NCBI GenBank assembly: GCA_035764005.1
Contig: DASTZZ010000065.1
Span: forward strand, 1 to 64,000
DNA length: 64,000 bases
Source of the DNA: Terriglobales bacterium
GTDB lineage: Bacteria > Acidobacteriota > Terriglobia > Terriglobales > Acidobacteriaceae
Reading direction: 5' to 3'
The translations under genes were made by a program, and so were the position numbers. The notes beneath the pieces were generated by a model. It saw nothing but the letters and a program-made list of their open reading frames with translations, searched no databases and was not told the DNA's origin. This document shows positions 8,009 to 16,353 of this stretch, in pieces. Within the stretch, counting starts at the first letter, position 1, and every line of letters starts with the position of its first letter.

Positions 8009-8851
8009 GTGCGTTCGCAATCGAAGGCGCAATCCAAACCAAGCATCGCGCTGACGTCGGTCGATCAGTGGGAGGACGGGGCCGTCTCCCACGCTCAAGA
8101 CTATCTTGCCGTAGAAGAACCGCTTGAAATCCGAATTGGGAATACTCCCATCAGCGTGACCATGCGCACCCCGGGCCATGACCTGGAGCTGACCGCAGGC
8201 TTCCTATTTACTGAAGCAATTATTTCCACCCGCGCGGAACTGAGCGCGCTCGAATCGACCAACCCGAACACCGTAGCTGCCGTGATTGCCGGCGGCAGGA
8301 GTCCTGAGGCCGATCTGCAACGCAATTTTTTCGCCGCCTCAAGTTGCGGCATCTGCGGCAAAGCGACGATCGAGTCGGTCCGCGTGCGCGGTATCAAGCC
8401 GGTGAATTCGGCGTTTCACATCGACCCCGATGTGCTGTGCTCATTGCCACAACGGTTGCGTGAATCACAAGCAGTTTTCGGGCGCACGGGAGGATTGCAC
8501 GCTGCTGCTGCATTCGATGCTGCTGGGCAGATGTTGGTGTTGCGGGAGGACATTGGCCGCCATAATGCCGTCGATAAAGTGATCGGATGGGCGCTGCTGA
8601 ACGATCGAATCCCGCTGAGCCATTTCGTGCTGATGGTTAGTGGGCGCGGCGGATTTGAAATTTCCCAGAAAGCACTTGCGGCCGGCATTCCCGTTTTGGC
8701 CTCAGTATCAGCGCCGTCGAGCCTTGCCGTGCAGATTGCCCGGGAGTTCGGAATGACGATGATCGGATTTTTGCGAGGGCGGCGATTTGTGGTGTACTCG
8801 GCGCCTTTGCGGGTGAGCGGGAAAGGCGAACACGAAGGTCACGAGGGATAA
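8009..8851 (+). CDS. fdhD: Formate dehydrogenase accessory sulfurtransferase
   Basis: This 280-residue FdhD passes sulfur from a cysteine desulfurase to the molybdenum/tungsten bis-MGD cofactor of formate dehydrogenase-type enzymes. Visible motifs are TPGHDLELTAGFLFTEAII, the sulfur-carrying Cys pair in SSCGICGKATIESVR (near residues 113-116), REDIGRHNAVDKVIGWALL and SGRGGFEISQKALAAGIPVL. The start codon is GTG. No formate dehydrogenase gene lies in the window, so its client is elsewhere. The extreme C-terminus (GKGEHEGHEG) is encoded by an AAGGTCACGA-type repeat that continues into the terminator hairpin, so the tail is probably recently acquired. Confidence 0.95.
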   Translation: MRSQSKAQSKPSIALTSVDQWEDGAVSHAQDYLAVEEPLEIRIGNTPISVTMRTPGHDLELTAGFLFTEAIISTRAELSALESTNPNTVAAVIAGGRSPEADLQRNFFAASSCGICGKATIESVRVRGIKPVNSAFHIDPDVLCSLPQRLRESQAVFGRTGGLHAAAAFDAAGQMLVLREDIGRHNAVDKVIGWALLNDRIPLSHFVLMVSGRGGFEISQKALAAGIPVLASVSAPSSLAVQIAREFGMTMIGFLRGRRFVVYSAPLRVSGKGEHEGHEG

Positions 8852-8857
8852 CCTAAG

Positions 8858-8884
8858 AGGTCACGAAGAGCGGCTTCGTGACCT
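8858..8884. terminator. Hairpin between convergent genes
   Basis: AGGTCACGAAG (8858-8868) and CTTCGTGACCT (8874-8884) form a perfect 11-bp stem with a 5-nt loop. It lies between the convergent fdhD and fibronectin-III genes and could stop transcription in both directions, although no clear T-run follows. Confidence 0.6.
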
Positions 8885-8895
8885 TCACGGATGCG

Positions 8896-10341
8896 TTATC
8901 GCCGCCCTGTTAGTTGCGCCAGCGAAACTGGTTGATCCAGGCGGATTTTCAGCTCTGTATCGGCTGGAAGTTCAACGTCTTTGCCCTTGGTCGCGAGGAT
9001 GTAGCCGCCTCCTGCAATCGCTCCGATCGCAAGCCCTTTGAACGGACCGCCGAAGATTAATCCGGCAATTGTGCCTATTCCGGCTCCTACGGCTGCGCCT
9101 TTGGCCGTTGTCGAGGCATTCGTATTCGACTGCACTTCGCCTTCGGAATTTACGGAACCATTGCCTCCCGTCTGATTCACGGAGAGCAGTGTTGCCGAAA
9201 TGGGAATCGTACTTCCATTCGGGAGAGCAACGCTGTCGAAGCGGAGATTGAGCTTGCCGCGTCCGCGCATGGAAGGCAGCGTTTTGCCTTCCTCCGACTC
9301 GGTCACCTGACCATTGATGCGCGCGCCTACCGGGATCACGATCTGGTCGTTGAAGTCGCGGACCGGTTGCGTAACCGCGGCAGTGAAGCGCTGGCCGGGA
9401 GTTGAGGTTTTTGTCGACAGCGCTGTTTCCAAACTGGCACTGATCTCGGTTCCTTCTGGAAGTTCGTTCTGGCCAGAGTGCTCGCGCCGGGTGAGCTGCG
9501 GTCCCGAATTTTGCGCCGTTCCCGACGAGATTGTCTCCGGATGCTGATCATAGAGCGGCTGCGCGCCGGCAAATACCGTGGTGAAGCTGGCAATCGGCTG
9601 TGAGGAGGGTTCGTCGAGCTGAAAGTAGTAACGCGTTCGCGGCTTCAGATTCGAGAGGTGAATGCGATGCTCGGTTGAGTCCTTGAAATCGCCGCCGGTG
9701 TAGAGAAGATTGTCGCGATCGGTGCCGTAATAAAGTGTGTTGCTCGCCGGTACATTCGTCGTCCAGGAGATCACGGCAGTGGTGTCATCCAGATACTGGA
9801 TCGATGGTCCACGCGTCACGATGATGTTTCCGAAATTCGCCGCCTGGGCCGTCTGTCCAGTTGCGGGATTCGGTTTTGGCTGCAGCGAGCCCTTGAATGG
9901 CTGCTGGTTACGAATTGGATTTGCGCCCAGCGCCGTGGTCTGGAATCCGTCTACACCATCCGAGGAATTCACTGCAGCCGTGCCCTGCCCAGTGTCAATG
10001 CGGAAGTAGTAGGTTGTGCTCGGCTGCAGATTGCGCAGATTGATCTGATGCCGCAGGCTGAGGGATTTCGTATCTTCCGAAATCTGATTCAGATTGCTCG
10101 GATCCTTGCCATAGAACACGCGGCTCGCAAACGGCTGATCGGTCGTCCAGGTAATCACGGCGAATTGGTCGTCCGCATACTGGATCGTCGGCCCTTGCGT
10201 GATGTTTACTCTTGCAGGAGCCTGCGCGGTATCAGTGTCATTTGGATTTTGATTCGTTTGCGCGAAGGCGGCGGTGCCGATGATGAGGAATAGCGAAAAG
10301 AACAGGCTCAAGCATTTGGGAATCGAAAACCTGATAAACAA
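8896..10341 (-). CDS. Secreted protein with two fibronectin-III domains and a glycine-zipper tail
   Basis: A TTG start at 10341 follows AGGAGGAGAG and opens a 481-residue protein. It has a signal peptide ending near AAFAQ (about residue 28). Two FN3 domains of the purple-acid-phosphatase N-terminal type follow (about 45-135 and 170-260), both built around ITRGPSIQYLDDTTAVISWT-like strands. A TrbI-like beta segment (about 300-400) contains VIPVGARINGQVTESEEG. The tail has a hydrophobic Gly-rich zipper (AVGAGIGTIAGLIFGG). No phosphatase domain is present. An envelope structural role is inferred. Confidence 0.8.
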   Translation of the reverse strand: MFIRFSIPKCLSLFFSLFLIIGTAAFAQTNQNPNDTDTAQAPARVNITQGPTIQYADDQFAVITWTTDQPFASRVFYGKDPSNLNQISEDTKSLSLRHQINLRNLQPSTTYYFRIDTGQGTAAVNSSDGVDGFQTTALGANPIRNQQPFKGSLQPKPNPATGQTAQAANFGNIIVTRGPSIQYLDDTTAVISWTTNVPASNTLYYGTDRDNLLYTGGDFKDSTEHRIHLSNLKPRTRYYFQLDEPSSQPIASFTTVFAGAQPLYDQHPETISSGTAQNSGPQLTRREHSGQNELPEGTEISASLETALSTKTSTPGQRFTAAVTQPVRDFNDQIVIPVGARINGQVTESEEGKTLPSMRGRGKLNLRFDSVALPNGSTIPISATLLSVNQTGGNGSVNSEGEVQSNTNASTTAKGAAVGAGIGTIAGLIFGGPFKGLAIGAIAGGGYILATKGKDVELPADTELKIRLDQPVSLAQLTGRR

Positions 10342-10536
10342 CTCTCTCCTCCTGGACTGAAACCAGAGTTCAAGGTTTCTCTATTATCTTGGACGCAGCG
10401 CTCACCTCATCGTAATCCAGAGCACCACGTGATTGCGATGATTTCAAGCGTCGAATGTTTGCAGTCACCCCCGTTGGAACGAGCGACTACCCTACAATGC
10501 GTAAGTTCCGGTTATTCGATCTGATGTTGCTTAGCG

Positions 10537-10554
10537 GTATAACCAGAGTTATAC
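10537..10554. promoter_or_regulatory. Operator-like inverted repeat of the mazEF-type locus
   Basis: GTATAAC and GTTATAC form a perfect 7-bp inverted repeat around CAGA. It ends nine bases before the GTG start of the antitoxin. Autoregulating MazE-type antitoxins bind such dyads, so this is probably the toxin-antitoxin operator. Confidence 0.6.
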
Positions 10555-10562
10555 TTACCATT

Positions 10563-10805
10563 GTGAAAACAGCAGTGTCGATTCCGGATCCGATTTTCGA
10601 AGCTGCGGAGCGTACTTCGAAACGCTTGGGCATCTCGCGGAGCCGCTTCTATGCGCTTGCCATTGAGCAGCTCATCGAACGTCAGCAGGGGCGAGGCATT
10701 CAGGAGCTTCTCGATGAGGTCTATGCAACCGAGAACTCGCACTTGGATGAGACGCTTGCGGCGATGCAATCAGCAAGCATCAGGGGAAATCGAAAGAGTT
10801 GGTGA
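10563..10805 (+). CDS. MazE-type ribbon-helix-helix antitoxin
   Basis: From the GTG at 10563 the product is 80 residues. It begins KTAVSIPDPIFEAAERTSKR, then LGISRSRFYALAIEQLIE. This is a ribbon-helix-helix DNA-binding module: a beta strand, then two helices with the SRS turn. The C-terminal half (residues 50-80) is acidic and would wrap the toxin. The stop overlaps the toxin start (GTGA), the usual translational coupling. The frame is open back to 10455, but the GTG fits the domain start and places the operator just upstream. Confidence 0.85.
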   Translation: MKTAVSIPDPIFEAAERTSKRLGISRSRFYALAIEQLIERQQGRGIQELLDEVYATENSHLDETLAAMQSASIRGNRKSW

Positions 10806-11143
10806 TTCAGCGCGGCGAGATTTGGTGGGCCTCACTTGGAGAGCCTGCAGGGTCAGGGCCTGGATTCCGACGTCCGGTTCTGGTAGTGCAGTCCGACAGC
10901 TTCAATGCGAGTCGGATTCAAACCGTTGTCGTGGTCGCCATTACTTCAAACCTGCGGCTGGCGGCGGCCCCTGGGAATGTCCTCGGCTCGCCCAAAGATA
11001 CAGGGCTTCCAAGGAAATCGACCATCAACGTCTCGCAGGTAATCACCATAGATAAAGGCTTGTTGCGCACTCGAATCGGAATCCTCCCGCCTGCTCTTTT
11101 CAGGCGGGTAGAGGACGGACTGCGCTTGGCGTTGTCACTCTGA
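10802..11143 (+). CDS. MazF/PemK-family mRNA interferase toxin
   Basis: This is a 113-residue toxin of the type II PemK/MazF family. IQRGEIWWASLGEPAGSGPG and FRRPVLVVQSDSFN match the conserved first strands, where the Arg before P is part of the catalytic site. VVVVAITSNLRLAAAPGNV and PKDTGLPRKSTINVSQVITI match the later core. Such toxins cut single-stranded RNA at short motifs, and the antitoxin encoded just upstream neutralises them. The GTG start at 10802 overlaps the antitoxin stop by four bases. The length is normal, so it looks intact. Confidence 0.92.
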   Translation: MIQRGEIWWASLGEPAGSGPGFRRPVLVVQSDSFNASRIQTVVVVAITSNLRLAAAPGNVLGSPKDTGLPRKSTINVSQVITIDKGLLRTRIGILPPALFRRVEDGLRLALSL

Positions 11144-11201
11144 ACGCAATTGCCGGGGCAGGGTTTCGGTATTGCGGGGAAGCTGCGGAGTTACTGTTCG
11201 A

Positions 11202-11306
11202 TCAGTGCTTCCACAGCTTGCGGAATTCTGCAGCGGTGGAGCGTCCGAGCACGACCACCAGAGCGAGCCCGAGGGCAACGTCGATGGCCTGTAAAACGGT
11301 GAGCAT
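11202..11306 (-). CDS. Possible 34-residue membrane protein
   Basis: An ATG at 11306 on the minus strand opens 34 residues: MLTVLQAIDVALGLALVVVL and then a polar tail, GRSTAAEFRKLWKH. This is one hydrophobic helix followed by a basic tail, the standard layout of a small membrane protein. No ribosome binding site is evident and the family is unknown. It is the only coding candidate in the 377-base gap between mazF and the GH127 gene. Confidence 0.3.
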   Translation of the reverse strand: MLTVLQAIDVALGLALVVVLGRSTAAEFRKLWKH

Positions 11307-11520
11307 AGATAGGCTGTAACTTAGCCTGAAACCTCGCCAGACGCAGCATTACTTTCGTGTGGGTTCCCAGATGCACAACCGCGACTAAAGAATCTGGCGT
11401 GCAGGACGAGCCTGCTGGGACAGCCTATTTTCGGAACGACAGCCTGCGGTGTAATCTGTCCCGTCTTTTACTTGCTACTTTGCTGGGCTCGAAACCAGCA
11501 AGTTTGCTTGGAGGAACTCA

Positions 11521-13581
11521 ATGGCTGATGGCGTCTCCCGCAGGCAGTTTCTTGCGTCCGCAATCTCGGTGGCGGCCGCTTCTTCGCTGGCAGGCGCGAG
11601 TACATTTCCGCTAAATACTGCCTATTCGCAGCAGTCCGGAATCGAAGTGCCGTTGCAGGCCTCCGACTGGAAAAGCCAAGCGATCGAGAACCTGGCTAAG
11701 TCTCCCCATGCGAAGCTGCGGCAAGTCCCAATTCGGGCAGTGACAGTCAACGATGGCTTCTGGGGGAAGCGGCGGGAAGTGAACGTTGCAAAGAGTATTC
11801 CTTCGATGCACGACTTGCTCGAAGCCAATGGAAGGATGAACAACTTTCGCCGGCTCGAAGGCAAGAGTTCTGCTGCGCAGACTGGACCTGTGTATTCCGA
11901 CTCTGACGTGTACAAGTGGACGGAAGCCGTTGGCTTTGCTTTGCAATCAGGCGATCTGCCCCAGCTCCGCGAAACGACGGAGAAGATCATCGACGATATC
12001 GTGGCCGCTCAGGAGCCGAGCGGATATCTCAACACCTACTACGTCCAGGATCGCGTAGCCTTGCGAATGACTCCGCAAACTCAGTCTACCGGGCACGAGC
12101 TGTATTGCATCGGCCACCTGCTGCAAGGCGCGATCGCCTACTATCGCGCAACGGGCGAGCGCAAGCTGCTCGATGCCGGCATTCGTTTCGTAAACGATTT
12201 CCTGATTCCGAACTACGGTCCCGCGCCGAAGAAGCCGATCATCTCCGGCCATCCGGAGATTGAGATGTCGTTAATCGAGCTTTATCGAATCACCGGCGAC
12301 AAGCGCCAGCTGGATCTCGCGGGGTACATCCTGCAAGGCGATTCGCGCGCAGAGTTCCCCGAGCGCCGCACGATTTACATGTTCAGCGGCACTCCGTTTA
12401 CCGAGCGCACCAAGCTTGAGGGTCACGCGGTCCGCGCAATGTACGCCTGCTGCGGCGCGACCGACTATTACATGGAGACCGGCGACGTTTCCTACTGGCG
12501 CACCCTGAATACCCTATGGAATGACATGGTGAGCACCAAAATGTATGTGAGCGGTGGGGTAGGCTCGCGGGCAGAGGGCGAGGCCTTCGGCGATGCCTAC
12601 GAACTGCCCAACTTCCGCGCCTACGGAGAAAGCTGTGCCGCCATCGGCAACATGATGTGGAACTGGCGCATGCTTTCGGCCACAGGTGACGCGAAGTTTG
12701 CGGATGTAATCGAACGTGCTCTGTATAACGGTATCAATTCGGGAATGTCGTTGAATGGGACTCTCTATTGCTATCGCAATCCGCTGGCGTTCGATCCGTC
12801 GACAGGCGACAAGATCCGCAATCCCTGGTACGACACCACCTGCTGCCCGCCGAATCTGGAGCGCATACTCGCCTCGCTTCCGGGATACTTTTACAGCACC
12901 AGCAGCGATGGCCTGTATGTGCATCTATACGACAATTCCGAACTCAAATGGCGCCTGGAGGATGGAACCGGCATTCAGCTCACGCAGAAAACCGATTATC
13001 CCTGGCAGGGCGTGGTCGATATCTCTCTGACGCCCGCAGAACCTGTGCAATTCACGTTGTACATGCGCATTCCCGGCTGGGCGGACAGCGCCGATGTCAG
13101 CGTGAACGGAAAGAAAATCAGTGGGGCAACCCCGGGACACTATCTTCCGATTCGTCGGCAATGGTCGTCAGGCGATGCGATTCGATTGCAGTTGGACATG
13201 AGGCCGCAAATGCTTCAAGCCAACTCGCGAATAGCCGAAGACAGTGGACGGGTTGCGGTCCAACGCGGTCCTATCGTTTATTGCATGGAACAGCTCGATC
13301 AGCCCGCCGGAACCGCGCTGCCGGACGTGGCTCTCGAAGCAGGCAAACAGGCCGACTCTGGATTCACGAGCGAATATAAACCAGATCTTCTCGACGGGAT
13401 TGTTGTGTTGCATCACGACGGAGTCGTAGAACAAAACTCCTCCGCGCAGCCTCTCTATTCCCGATATGAAGCTCGCTCGCAGAAGACGCGCCCGGTTTCA
13501 CTGACTCTGATTCCCTACTACGCCTGGGCAAATCGCCAACCCTCCGCGATGCAGGTGTGGATGCCAGTTTTGAGAAGCTAA
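11521..13581 (+). CDS. GH127-like (DUF1680) glycoside hydrolase, Tat-exported
   Basis: This 686-residue protein has a twin-arginine signal (SRRQFLASAISVAAASSLAG). The family is DUF1680/GH127, whose characterised members are beta-L-arabinofuranosidases using a zinc-bound cysteine nucleophile. The expected site is visible: Glu and Cys in ESCAAIGNMMWNW (about residues 369-381) and the Cys pair in TTCCPPNLERILASLPGYFY (about 440-460). A C-terminal beta-sandwich follows (PVQFTLYMRIPGWADSADVS). It should release L-arabinose or related sugars from plant polymers outside the inner membrane. GGAGG (11510-11514) sets the start. No transporter is adjacent. Confidence 0.9.
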   Translation: MADGVSRRQFLASAISVAAASSLAGASTFPLNTAYSQQSGIEVPLQASDWKSQAIENLAKSPHAKLRQVPIRAVTVNDGFWGKRREVNVAKSIPSMHDLLEANGRMNNFRRLEGKSSAAQTGPVYSDSDVYKWTEAVGFALQSGDLPQLRETTEKIIDDIVAAQEPSGYLNTYYVQDRVALRMTPQTQSTGHELYCIGHLLQGAIAYYRATGERKLLDAGIRFVNDFLIPNYGPAPKKPIISGHPEIEMSLIELYRITGDKRQLDLAGYILQGDSRAEFPERRTIYMFSGTPFTERTKLEGHAVRAMYACCGATDYYMETGDVSYWRTLNTLWNDMVSTKMYVSGGVGSRAEGEAFGDAYELPNFRAYGESCAAIGNMMWNWRMLSATGDAKFADVIERALYNGINSGMSLNGTLYCYRNPLAFDPSTGDKIRNPWYDTTCCPPNLERILASLPGYFYSTSSDGLYVHLYDNSELKWRLEDGTGIQLTQKTDYPWQGVVDISLTPAEPVQFTLYMRIPGWADSADVSVNGKKISGATPGHYLPIRRQWSSGDAIRLQLDMRPQMLQANSRIAEDSGRVAVQRGPIVYCMEQLDQPAGTALPDVALEAGKQADSGFTSEYKPDLLDGIVVLHHDGVVEQNSSAQPLYSRYEARSQKTRPVSLTLIPYYAWANRQPSAMQVWMPVLRS

Positions 13582-13608
13582 ACCACGGAGCCGAAGGGAC
13601 TCCGTGGT
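13582..13608. terminator. Hairpin between convergent genes
   Basis: ACCACGGAG (13582-13590) pairs with CTCCGTGGT (13600-13608), giving a perfect 9-bp stem with a 9-nt loop. It starts right after the GH127 stop codon and lies before the end of the convergent gene at 13620. It is a bidirectional terminator candidate without a T-run. Confidence 0.55.
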
Positions 13609-13619
13609 GATGGCGTTGG

Positions 13620-14084
13620 TTAGTGGCGTTTGGCGTGACGGTTGTTTCCGGAATAGTTGTTTCCCTGGAATCCGGAAGGATATCCGTACGGATCGTAAGG
13701 ACCATTATAAGGACCGCTATCAGGTCCGCTGTAGTAGCCTCCGTCGCCGTAGTACGGATCGTTGCCGTAGTAGCCATTGTCGCCGTACTGGTTGTACTCA
13801 TTCGCCCGACGCCGACGATCAATCGAATAGCCGACCGAAGCTCCAACTCCGGCGCCGACCACCGCTCCGGTGCGACCCGCCATCTTGTGTCCAATGTATG
13901 CTCCAGCCGCAGTCGAGCCGCCAATAATGGCGATGCTCTTCCAGGTATCGGAGCTCTGCGCCTGAGCAGGCTGCATCGCAACCGATGTAAACGCCGCGAC
14001 CAGCGCGAGTGCTAGCAAGCGGCTACTCTTTATAACGCGAGCAGCTAGGTTTGTGAGAACTTCAGAGACTCTGGTGTGTGTCAT
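13620..14084 (-). CDS. Glycine-zipper secreted protein with Tyr/Gly/Asp-rich tail
   Basis: From the ATG at 14084 (GAGGG five bases upstream) the product is 154 residues. A signal peptide (LLALALVAAFTSVAMQPAQA) is followed by a glycine-zipper segment, AGRTGAVVGAGVGASVGYSI, typical of membrane-inserting envelope proteins. After RRRR comes a low-complexity tail repeating GYYG, DPYYGD and GPYNGPYDPY. Its precise role is unknown. The longer upstream frame lacks a signal peptide at its start and is not favoured. Confidence 0.7.
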   Translation of the reverse strand: MTHTRVSEVLTNLAARVIKSSRLLALALVAAFTSVAMQPAQAQSSDTWKSIAIIGGSTAAGAYIGHKMAGRTGAVVGAGVGASVGYSIDRRRRANEYNQYGDNGYYGNDPYYGDGGYYSGPDSGPYNGPYDPYGYPSGFQGNNYSGNNRHAKRH

Positions 14085-14259
14085 GGGGCCCTCTACTCTG
14101 AGGGCTAAAACCCACTCATACGCACTTTGTTGCGAAGTGAAGCGCAGAGAATTTCCGCCCAACACCTTCTGCAAGTCGAATCCTCATACGGGTTTACCGG
14201 AATCTAGAGGGAACTCGCGGATGAACGGAAGTTTGGTTTCACCAGCTAAGCGGCTGCGT

Positions 14260-15072
14260 CTACTTCTTTTTCGAGTTCTTCGCTTGAATGGTCGTGGGTG
14301 GCACGAAGAGATCGTCTTTGAGGCCTTCGTTATATGAAACCTTGCTCAAGAAGCGCTGCGACACCATTTCGTCGTTCTTCATGCGCGTGATGACCATTGG
14401 CGTGCGAATCCCCTGAATCAACCGGTATTCAGAGTAGATGTCCGAATAGGTATCTTTTTCTTTGTATTTGGGATCCCGCACAGTGAAGCTCTTGCGAATG
14501 GGCAAATGGCTCGAGATATCTATGAAGAACGTCTCCTGCTGATTCGCCGCATTCGCCACCGTAACTTTCTCAACCTGGTGGTTATCCGTGAAGCCCTGCC
14601 CGTCGTAGAACAACACCGTTCCGGGGGCATGAAGCCAATTTCGCAGCACGTTGTCCATCGAGTATTGATCGCGCAATACGTATTCGCGGTTGGCGTCGTC
14701 ATCTTCAGGACGCGTGCCATGGAAAGTCGTCTCCGTGCCGCGGCCGCCGTTGTGGATCACGATCCAGTCGCGCTGCTTGGTAAGCTCCATCCGGTCCTTA
14801 TCGGGAAACTTGTAAAAGCGCCAGAACGGTGCGGTGCCGCCGGTAGGCTGCCCGTGATAAAAGCCGTTGGTCCTACCTTCCTGCGTCACGTCGGTGTAGT
14901 GCAGGTAAGCGTCGCCGCCGAGCGCCTGGATCATCTGAGCCAGGAGTTCCTTCGCTTTTGCAATGCCAGGATCCACGTTCTGTGATTGTGTTGCGCTGGG
15001 TTGTGCTGGCGACGTTGAAACTTGCCCAGGCAGGAAAGAAAAGCAAAGCAGGAAAGCAGTGATCATCAACAT
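14260..15072 (-). CDS. Secreted LolA-like protein
   Basis: This 270-residue protein begins with a signal peptide (MLMITAFLLCFSFLPGQVS). The mature part resembles outer-membrane-lipoprotein-sorting proteins common in Acidobacteriota: AKAKELLAQMIQALGGDAYL followed by DVTQEGRTNGFYHGQ, then beta strands ending FIDISSHLPIRKSFTVRDPK and SEYRLIQGIRTPMVITRM. It ends in a basic tail (AKNSKKK). A lipid or lipoprotein ligand in the periplasm is inferred from the fold. No operon partner is evident. Confidence 0.7.
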   Translation of the reverse strand: MLMITAFLLCFSFLPGQVSTSPAQPSATQSQNVDPGIAKAKELLAQMIQALGGDAYLHYTDVTQEGRTNGFYHGQPTGGTAPFWRFYKFPDKDRMELTKQRDWIVIHNGGRGTETTFHGTRPEDDDANREYVLRDQYSMDNVLRNWLHAPGTVLFYDGQGFTDNHQVEKVTVANAANQQETFFIDISSHLPIRKSFTVRDPKYKEKDTYSDIYSEYRLIQGIRTPMVITRMKNDEMVSQRFLSKVSYNEGLKDDLFVPPTTIQAKNSKKK

Positions 15073-15249
15073 AATCCTACGACAGAGCAGGACTGACGTA
15101 GAGCCGGGCGCCCTCGCCCGGGTGTTCGTTTGCGGCGGCTAAATTCTTGTCACAGGATATGTAGAGCAATCCGGGCGGCGCTCCGTTCTTCACACCAGTG
15201 ATCGTGATACACCTATTTAGTTTTAGTTTGCATTTTTACGAGGTGCTGA

Positions 15250-16158
15250 GTGCGAGTTGATCCCGTGCTGGTCGTTCACGGCGGAGCTTGGGCAATGCCC
15301 GACGATGTGGTCGAAGATCACCGTCGCGGCGTGCAGAAAGCCCTCCGTGTGGGCTGGGACGTTCTCTCCTCAGGCGGGTCAGCACTCAAGGCAGTCGAAG
15401 AGGCTGTTGTAGTCATGGAAGACGATGACACCTTCGATGCCGCGCTCGGCAGCTTTCTGACCGCCGACGGCAAGGTACAGATGGACGCCCTCATCATGGA
15501 TGGGGCAACGCTTCGTGCCGGTGGCGTCGGCTGCGTGGAACGTCTGCGCAATCCCATCCGCGCGGCGCGACTCATCCTGAGTGAGAGCCCGCATGTGTAC
15601 TTCGTCGGCGAAGGGGCCGAGCAGTTCGTTGCCGGGCTGGGGATGGAGCTGATCGAAAACTCCGAACTCGTAATTGAGCGGGAGAAAATTCGTCTGGCGG
15701 CGGCGAAGGCCTCGGCTGCCCAAGGCAAGCGCGATTTGACGTTTGCAGGGGGACACGACACCGTCGGCGCAGTAGCCCTCGACAGCGCCGGTCACCTCGC
15801 CGCCGCGACCTCGACCGGCGGGACGATCAACAAGACTCCGGGCCGCGTGGGTGACTCGTCGCTCATCGGCTGCGGCTGCTATGCCGATGATCAAAGCGGA
15901 GCCGTCTCCTGCACCGGTTGGGGCGAGCCGATCATGAAGCTCGTTCTCGGTAAGTGGGCGGCAGATCGCGTAGCCAGCGGCGCTCCTCCGGAGTTGGCCG
16001 CGCGCGAAGCCATCGGATACCTCAGTTCGAGGGTGAACGGTCACGGCGGGATGATTCTGCTTGACGCCCGGGGCCGCTACGGCATCGCCCACAACACTCC
16101 CCGAATGGCCTGGGCGGTGAAGACGACCTCGGCCGAAGAGGTCGGAATCGCAATCTAG
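15250..16158 (+). CDS. Isoaspartyl peptidase / plant-type L-asparaginase
   Basis: This 302-residue N-terminal-nucleophile hydrolase begins VDPVLVVHGGAWAMPDD, the family opening. The autocleavage site is visible in GGHDTVGAVALDSAGHLAAA, where the Thr after HD becomes the new N-terminus and nucleophile of the beta subunit. The substrate-binding STGGTINKTPGRVGDSSLIG follows. It hydrolyses isoaspartyl dipeptides and usually L-asparagine. The start is GTG 15250, with GAGGTG just upstream. There is no signal peptide, so it is cytoplasmic. It stands as a single gene. Confidence 0.92.
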   Translation: MRVDPVLVVHGGAWAMPDDVVEDHRRGVQKALRVGWDVLSSGGSALKAVEEAVVVMEDDDTFDAALGSFLTADGKVQMDALIMDGATLRAGGVGCVERLRNPIRAARLILSESPHVYFVGEGAEQFVAGLGMELIENSELVIEREKIRLAAAKASAAQGKRDLTFAGGHDTVGAVALDSAGHLAAATSTGGTINKTPGRVGDSSLIGCGCYADDQSGAVSCTGWGEPIMKLVLGKWAADRVASGAPPELAAREAIGYLSSRVNGHGGMILLDARGRYGIAHNTPRMAWAVKTTSAEEVGIAI

Positions 16159-16258
16159 CGCGATTTTCTGGTGCTCTGATCGCGAGTATCTCGTTGAAGA
16201 TACTTGTATTCGTCCCAATAACTGATGTACAAACCTTGCGGCACCTCAGAGAAAAAAT

Positions 16259-16331
16259 GGCAATAAGCAGTACGCAATAGGCTGAATGCTTCCTTCTGCA
16301 GATGTTCGCCTATTGCCTATCGCTTATTGCC
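16259..16331. repeat. AATAAGC inverted-repeat element, copy 2
   Basis: GGCAATAAGCAGTACGCAAT continuing to AGGC (16259-16282), and GCCTATTGCCTATCGCTTAT continuing to TGCC (16308-16331), are near-perfect reverse complements around a 25-nt loop. It lies 22 bases before the start codon of the TonB-dependent receptor, so it may fold in that gene's leader. The other copy is at 849-955. Confidence 0.75.
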
Positions 16332-16353
16332 TATGGCCCTTCAGGAGACGTTC

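Noticed and set aside
11480-11501. Operator TTGCTGG/CCAGCAA upstream of the GH127 gene
   Set aside because: The arms are only seven bases long with an 8-base spacer and no second copy, too weak to call on its own.
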